Shown here piece after piece: positions 59,783 through 64,000 of a stretch of 64,000 nt of DNA; position 1 is the stretch's first letter, and every line of letters begins with the position of its first letter. The position numbers and the translations under genes were made by a program. The notes beneath the pieces are model-generated. The model was given only the letters and a program-made list of their open reading frames with translations, was not told the origin of the DNA and made no database searches. The stretch lies in contig OY992838.1 in NCBI GenBank assembly GCA_963921425.1, positions 15,190,001-15,254,000 of the forward strand, in the 5' to 3' direction. This DNA comes from Dryas octopetala (taxonomy: Eukaryota > Streptophyta > Magnoliopsida > Rosales > Rosaceae).

Positions 59783-61277
59783 AAAAAAAAAGGGATATTA
59801 GCATATTAGCCCTTTAAACTAATTTTTTATAGACTCTAACACCATTACTTTTTTCTTAATAGCTAAAGCCCATATTTAAAATCCTACGCAACATAAGATA
59901 ACAACAATTCATTAGTTTCCTATTATTTACAAGTTTTGCCATTATACAATTAATGTTAATTTTAGATTTCTCTCCCTGACAAATCACTAAATTAGAGTGA
60001 ATCATTAAATTATTAGAATTATGATTGTTCGTATTTAAATATAGAAAGTAATAAATATGTGAGTTGTTTTTTTATTAGAGATATGTTAGTTTTTTATTTT
60101 TTATTGGAGATATGTAAGTTTTTATGTTGTAGGTGCATGAGGTATTGTATTTTCATAAAATGTAGGTTCCTTATTAAATAATTCTTATGTAGGTTTCCTT
60201 CTTAAATAATTCTCATGTAGGTTACTTATTAAAAAAATTCTAATATAGGTTTCTTAAATGTAGGTTCCTTATTAAATTATATGGTAACATAAGTTCTTAT
60301 TTGAGTAATTCATGTAGGTTCCTTGGTCTTTTGTTTATACAAATGTTTGTTCCTTGTTGTTGTAGGTCATTTGTTTATGAGAATTGTATGTAGCTAGGTT
60401 CATTATATTTATTTGTTACTGTAGGATGATCTTTATATGATTGTAAAGAAGAGATGCATAGCTTTTAAACAAGTATATATTTGCTGAATTTGGGTAAGAT
60501 TTGATAAGATAAAAGACAGACTAAATTTGAGAAAACAAATATGGACCTTTATTGAACAAGTGGAACAATTAGTGGACTAAAACAGAACTTAAAAAAGATT
60601 GTGGACCAAAATTGAACTATGTATAAAATAAGTTGACTAAATCTGTAATTTTCTCTTTATTAAATGTAGGTTCCTTATTAAATTATATAGTAACGTAAGT
60701 TCTTATTTGAGTAATTCATGTACGTTCCTTAGTTTTTTTTTTATACAAATGTTTGTTCCTTTGTTGTTGTACATTTGTTTATGAGAATTGTATGTAGCTA
60801 GGTTCATTATATTTATTTGTTACTGTAGGATGAACACAAAGATGAAGGGCTTAATTATGAAATTGGATGATTTATATAAAAACCCAAAACAATCAATTAA
60901 ATATGGAAAGATCAATCATAAGGGATTTGGTTGAAACAACACTGGCCTTCATGCTTGAAATTAGACCAACACGTCAAATGAAATGAATAATGAGCATTAA
61001 AGCACCCAAATTTTAGGAAGAACAACAGCCGTTACAAAAGAATAGAGTCAAACATTTAAAAACAATGTCAAACATGAGGATAAGGGTAAAAAAGACATTA
61101 AAAAAATCTTAATTTTGTAAAATGTTGACTGAGAAATCTAAATATGGAAAATGGGTGAGTTGGCAGCTAGTCAAAAGGGTTAACTTGAATTAAAAAAAAA
61201 AAGCATGGGTTTAAGTTAGAAAAATATGAGTTTAAAGGGGATTTTATGAATTTTCTATAAAAAAAAATAATTTGAAG
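59783..61277. mobile_element. Candidate DNA transposon with nested repeats
   Basis: AATCCCT lies just outside both ends (59774-59780 and 61278-61284), as a possible target duplication. Loosely inverted T/A-rich ends contain CCCTTTAAACT on the left and its complement near 61225. Inside are direct repeats of about 175 bp (60255-60430 and 60660-60833) that bracket a copy of the dispersed repeat seen at 10136. No transposase. Confidence 0.4.
60255..60833. repeat. Direct repeats flanking a dispersed repeat copy
   Basis: 60255-60430 and 60660-60833 match closely (AAATGTAGGTTCCTTATTA through TTGTTACTGTAGGATGA). Between them, 60443-60657 matches the reverse of 10136-10255 and 10476-10600 directly. 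It looks like an insertion that duplicated its surroundings. Confidence 0.65.
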
Positions 61278-61284
61278 AATCCCT

Positions 61285-62220
61285 AAATGACTGGCTTCTC
61301 TAACAAATTAAGCACAAGAAACACTACAAGTTAATCTAATCTAACTGCAATACCAATAGGCAATAAGTTAGGCTTTCAAAAGGCATGCTGTTTTTTTTTT
61401 TTTTTTTGAAAAAAGATAAAACTTTGGTTGAAAAAGTGCATTATGCTTCATCAGGCTTTGTGCAAAGGTTGATGATTAGAATCTAATTCCCACACTAGAC
61501 ATCACTATTAATTATCTACTGAAAACATGCACCACCATAAAAATGAAAAATGTATGTGCTTGAAGCCTTGAATTCTTATTGGTGGGAATCAGTTTACTTC
61601 ACTCATTTTCAGTTGTGAAATTGAGGCAGCATCTCAATCTGCTACTTTCAACTTGTTTCTCTTCCTATTTGATACCCGTTTAGTGGCATTGTTCTATTTC
61701 TAATTTTCTAGACGATGGCTTTTGTCTTATTCTTTTCCTTTAAAAAGATTGTTTATTTTTTTTCTTGTATGATTGAATATTTTTTTTTCTTTGGTAGTCT
61801 AATTTGTTATACAGTTAAATTATTAATCTGGGTAAACTTGCACTTGTTGTATGAGTTATTTATTTAAGAGATTACACATTTAATTCAATTGTGATTATTC
61901 ACGGTCTCTCACAATTGTTAAAAAATTTGTCCCTTAGGAGAACATTTTATTTATTTTAGTCCTGTCCACCTAAGGAAAAAATTTTGGGAGTCAATAATTT
62001 ATCTATTTAAAAAATTACACATTTAAGGTGACGGTGATTATCCTCGGACACATTTATCAAATTTGTTAATTAGAAGAACATATTTGTATTTGTATTTTGA
62101 TCAAATTTTGTCATCAAAGTATGGTATATATGTATACATGTAAGTATCTAACTAGTTAAAAATACATCAGATTTAAAATTGATCTAAATTTGAATAAATA
62201 AAATATAATCACTTCATCTC
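61285..62220. other. Non-coding AT-rich spacer
   Basis: No exon, RNA gene or clear transposon terminus recognised. It has T-runs near 61390 and 61780. Confidence 0.5.
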
Positions 62221-62400
62221 TCTTTGATTCTAATACTCTAAATTAGTTTTTATGACTAAGAAATAATGAAATATAACTTATACTTTACTTATAATTTAAG
62301 AAAACATAACTAAAATGATTTAAAATCATCACTTAAAAAAATTGTGGACCAAAATTGAATTAAGTATGAAATAAGTAGGCCAAATTTGTAATTTCCTCGA
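62221..62400. repeat. Dispersed repeat, third copy
   Basis: Collinear with 10367-10600 (AATATAACTTATACTT, GTGGACCAAAATTGAA, TTTGTAATTTCCTCGA). Confidence 0.6.
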
Positions 62401-62564
62401 ATAATGTAATATCAATAAAAAAAAAAAAAAACACAGAGAATAATATAGTAGTTGCTGTGGCTGCTCTCTTTACTTTGACATGGAGGAAGAATCTGGTGAG
62501 TTGCAACTTGCACGTACCTACACAAGTCACATGGGCTACGGAAGAAGACCAAAACGAATCGAAT

Positions 62565-62701
62565 CCCCACGTGAAGGGTTTGGTGCACCGCGACACACCC
62601 AATCTTAGCCCAGCCAGTATGCTTTTCGTGGCGGCAGACATTTATGCTTAATGCTTGATGAAGAGGGTGTGGATCCCGCGTGACAGATGTGTGACACGTG
62701 T
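62565..62701 (+). promoter_or_regulatory. G-box-containing promoter region
   Basis: CCCACGTGAA near 62570 and GACACGTGTC near 62695 are G-box/ABRE-type ACGT elements, with GCGTGACAG between. They lie just upstream of a leader-like segment. This is consistent with a light- or ABA-responsive promoter, but only by motif. Confidence 0.4.
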
Positions 62702-62719
62702 CTAGATTCGAACAGCGGA

Positions 62720-63111
62720 ATCAAGGGTCTCTCTCTGTCTGTCTGTTCACTGTTGTTGCCCTTTTTCCATTTCTCAGGTGGAAAAAAGGGAAAACCAAGT
62801 TCAAACCGAATGATCAGTTTTTAGAGAGGGAGAGAGGAGAGAGTGGTCAAGAAGTGTCAATTCAAGTCGGTTTCCACTTTTCTATTTTTGTCAAAAATTC
62901 ATTTTTAGCTTTCTTTTGTCAAAATTTTGGGGCAAAGGTCGGTTTGAATTTCGGAATTTTTGGTGCTCTTTATTGCTTTTTTTGGCTCTGAAATTTTTTG
63001 GGATTCTTTTATTTATTATTCATTTTTTTTTTCTTGAAACTCAGTTCATTGAGAGTTTTGGGGTCTCTTTGGAGAGAGGGATTGGCTTCAACTTTTAAAT
63101 CTAAGCCCAGG
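62720..63111 (+). other. Possible 5' untranslated exon of a gene extending past the window
   Basis: Leader-like sequence (TCTCTCTGTCTGTCTG, GAGAGGGAGAGAGG) ends at AAGCCCAG followed by the donor GTGAGCTTAT at 63112. The following 0.9 kb to the window end is T-rich, without ORFs, as expected of a long first intron. No coding exon lies in the window, so the gene cannot be named. Confidence 0.35.
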
Positions 63112-64000
63112 TGAGCTTATGTTATTCCCCATTTAAATCACTATTTTTTTTTAAAATTCATTTTGTTGATATTAGTATCAACATTCATTACTATATATAA
63201 AGAGCTTTAATTTCTCAGGTTTCTGTAGTTGGGCTTTAATGCTTTCCTAATGTTATTAGGAATAGGAGTTTCACTGAAATGGGTACTCAATTATTGTCAA
63301 GAGCATTTGATATGTGTTAAGCAGTAACCCATAAAGCTGAAAATTCCCTCTTTTCTTGAAGTTGATTATTGCATTTGCATACCATTTGAAAAACTTCAAA
63401 ACTATGATCTGGTTAACTACAGGATCATGTTCTTGTTGTAAGATTACCGTCAACGAGAAAATGGTTAGCTGTATAATTTATAGTTTGGGCAAGTAGCAGT
63501 TGGCATGCAGTGCTACATCTTTGGAATATGAATTATCAGATTACTTGGAAGCTTTGCATATAACTAGAATATTAGGAATTCAAGTTCTATGTTTTTTGTA
63601 AGAACTGTTTTTGTACAATTAAAGCATGCTGCTATTAGTATTCGTTTGGAAACTTTGGAAAATTTGGGGGTGGAAACTACCTTTCAAATACGAAGGTGCA
63701 TTTTATTGGTAGTTTGTTTGGATTTTTCTTTTTATCATTCAAATGATGCCATATGGTGATGTTAAGCAGGATATAGATCAATGATTTTAATTTGGAAGTA
63801 GATGATTAGGATAGCAGGTCAATGTTGGATTTTTAAGTTTATCTTGATTTTTGAACTTACAAAAAATTCTTTTACATTAATGTTTTAGGGCTTTTTGGTT
63901 AAAATATATTGGAATTGGATGTGTTTGTTGATTTAGCAATTGGTTGATTGAGTTTCTGCCAGCTCCAAGCCATCAAAGTTTTTATAGATGAGCATGTTAA
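63112..64000 (+). other. T-rich non-coding sequence, probable intron
   Basis: Follows the GTGAGC donor. No coding exon, repeat or RNA gene is recognisable up to the end of the window. Confidence 0.4.

Overview
This is a nuclear genomic window from a flowering plant, a eudicot. The evidence is GT-AG introns in plant-type genes, an LRR receptor kinase with a one-intron kinase domain, an RDM1-family gene (RdDM is a plant pathway) and dense plant transposons (CACTA, MULE, hAT-type MITEs, Ty1/copia, Ty3/gypsy). A woody rosid, possibly Rosaceae, would fit the clustered MIK2-like kinases and the annexin type, but this is inference and was not tested.

Layout. 1-10.6 kb: decayed CACTA transposon (intact left end at 1530, minus-strand Ptta/En-Spm transposase relic), broken up by a solo LTR with a minisatellite (2578-4480) and a MULE-like element with a 10-bp target duplication (5667-6793), followed by arrays of a dispersed inverted-repeat family. 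10.6-14.6 kb: annexin pseudogene, then a receptor-kinase pseudogene whose whole LRR domain is deleted. 14.6-24.3 kb: Ty1/copia element with a 5-bp target duplication and an internal inversion, itself interrupted by a near-intact non-autonomous Ty3/gypsy element (16036-22617). 24.3-28.5 kb: relic of a third kinase promoter plus a tandemly duplicated MULE. 29.2-33.5 kb: the one clearly intact receptor kinase (1339 aa, two exons). 33.9-36.0 kb: second annexin pseudogene. 37.7-42.5 kb: seven-exon CCCH zinc-finger gene with conserved splicing but two in-frame stop codons. 45.7-48.4 kb (minus): two-exon RDM1-like gene with a MULE in its only intron. 48.9-52.2 kb: several small DNA transposons, three with readable target duplications. 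52265-58533: complete 6.27-kb CACTA element that has captured four correctly spliced, in-frame exons of the heme A synthase gene COX15. 58.5-62.4 kb: repeats. 62.7-63.1 kb: possible untranslated first exon of a gene running off the right edge.

The receptor-kinase and annexin copies form a local duplication (annexin, kinase, kinase, annexin, all on plus) in which only the second kinase survived and the two annexin pseudogenes lost different exons. The CCCH and RDM1-like genes are single, unrelated host genes. Nothing resembles an operon or a bacterial defence system. The most notable item is the COX15 exon capture by a CACTA transposon.
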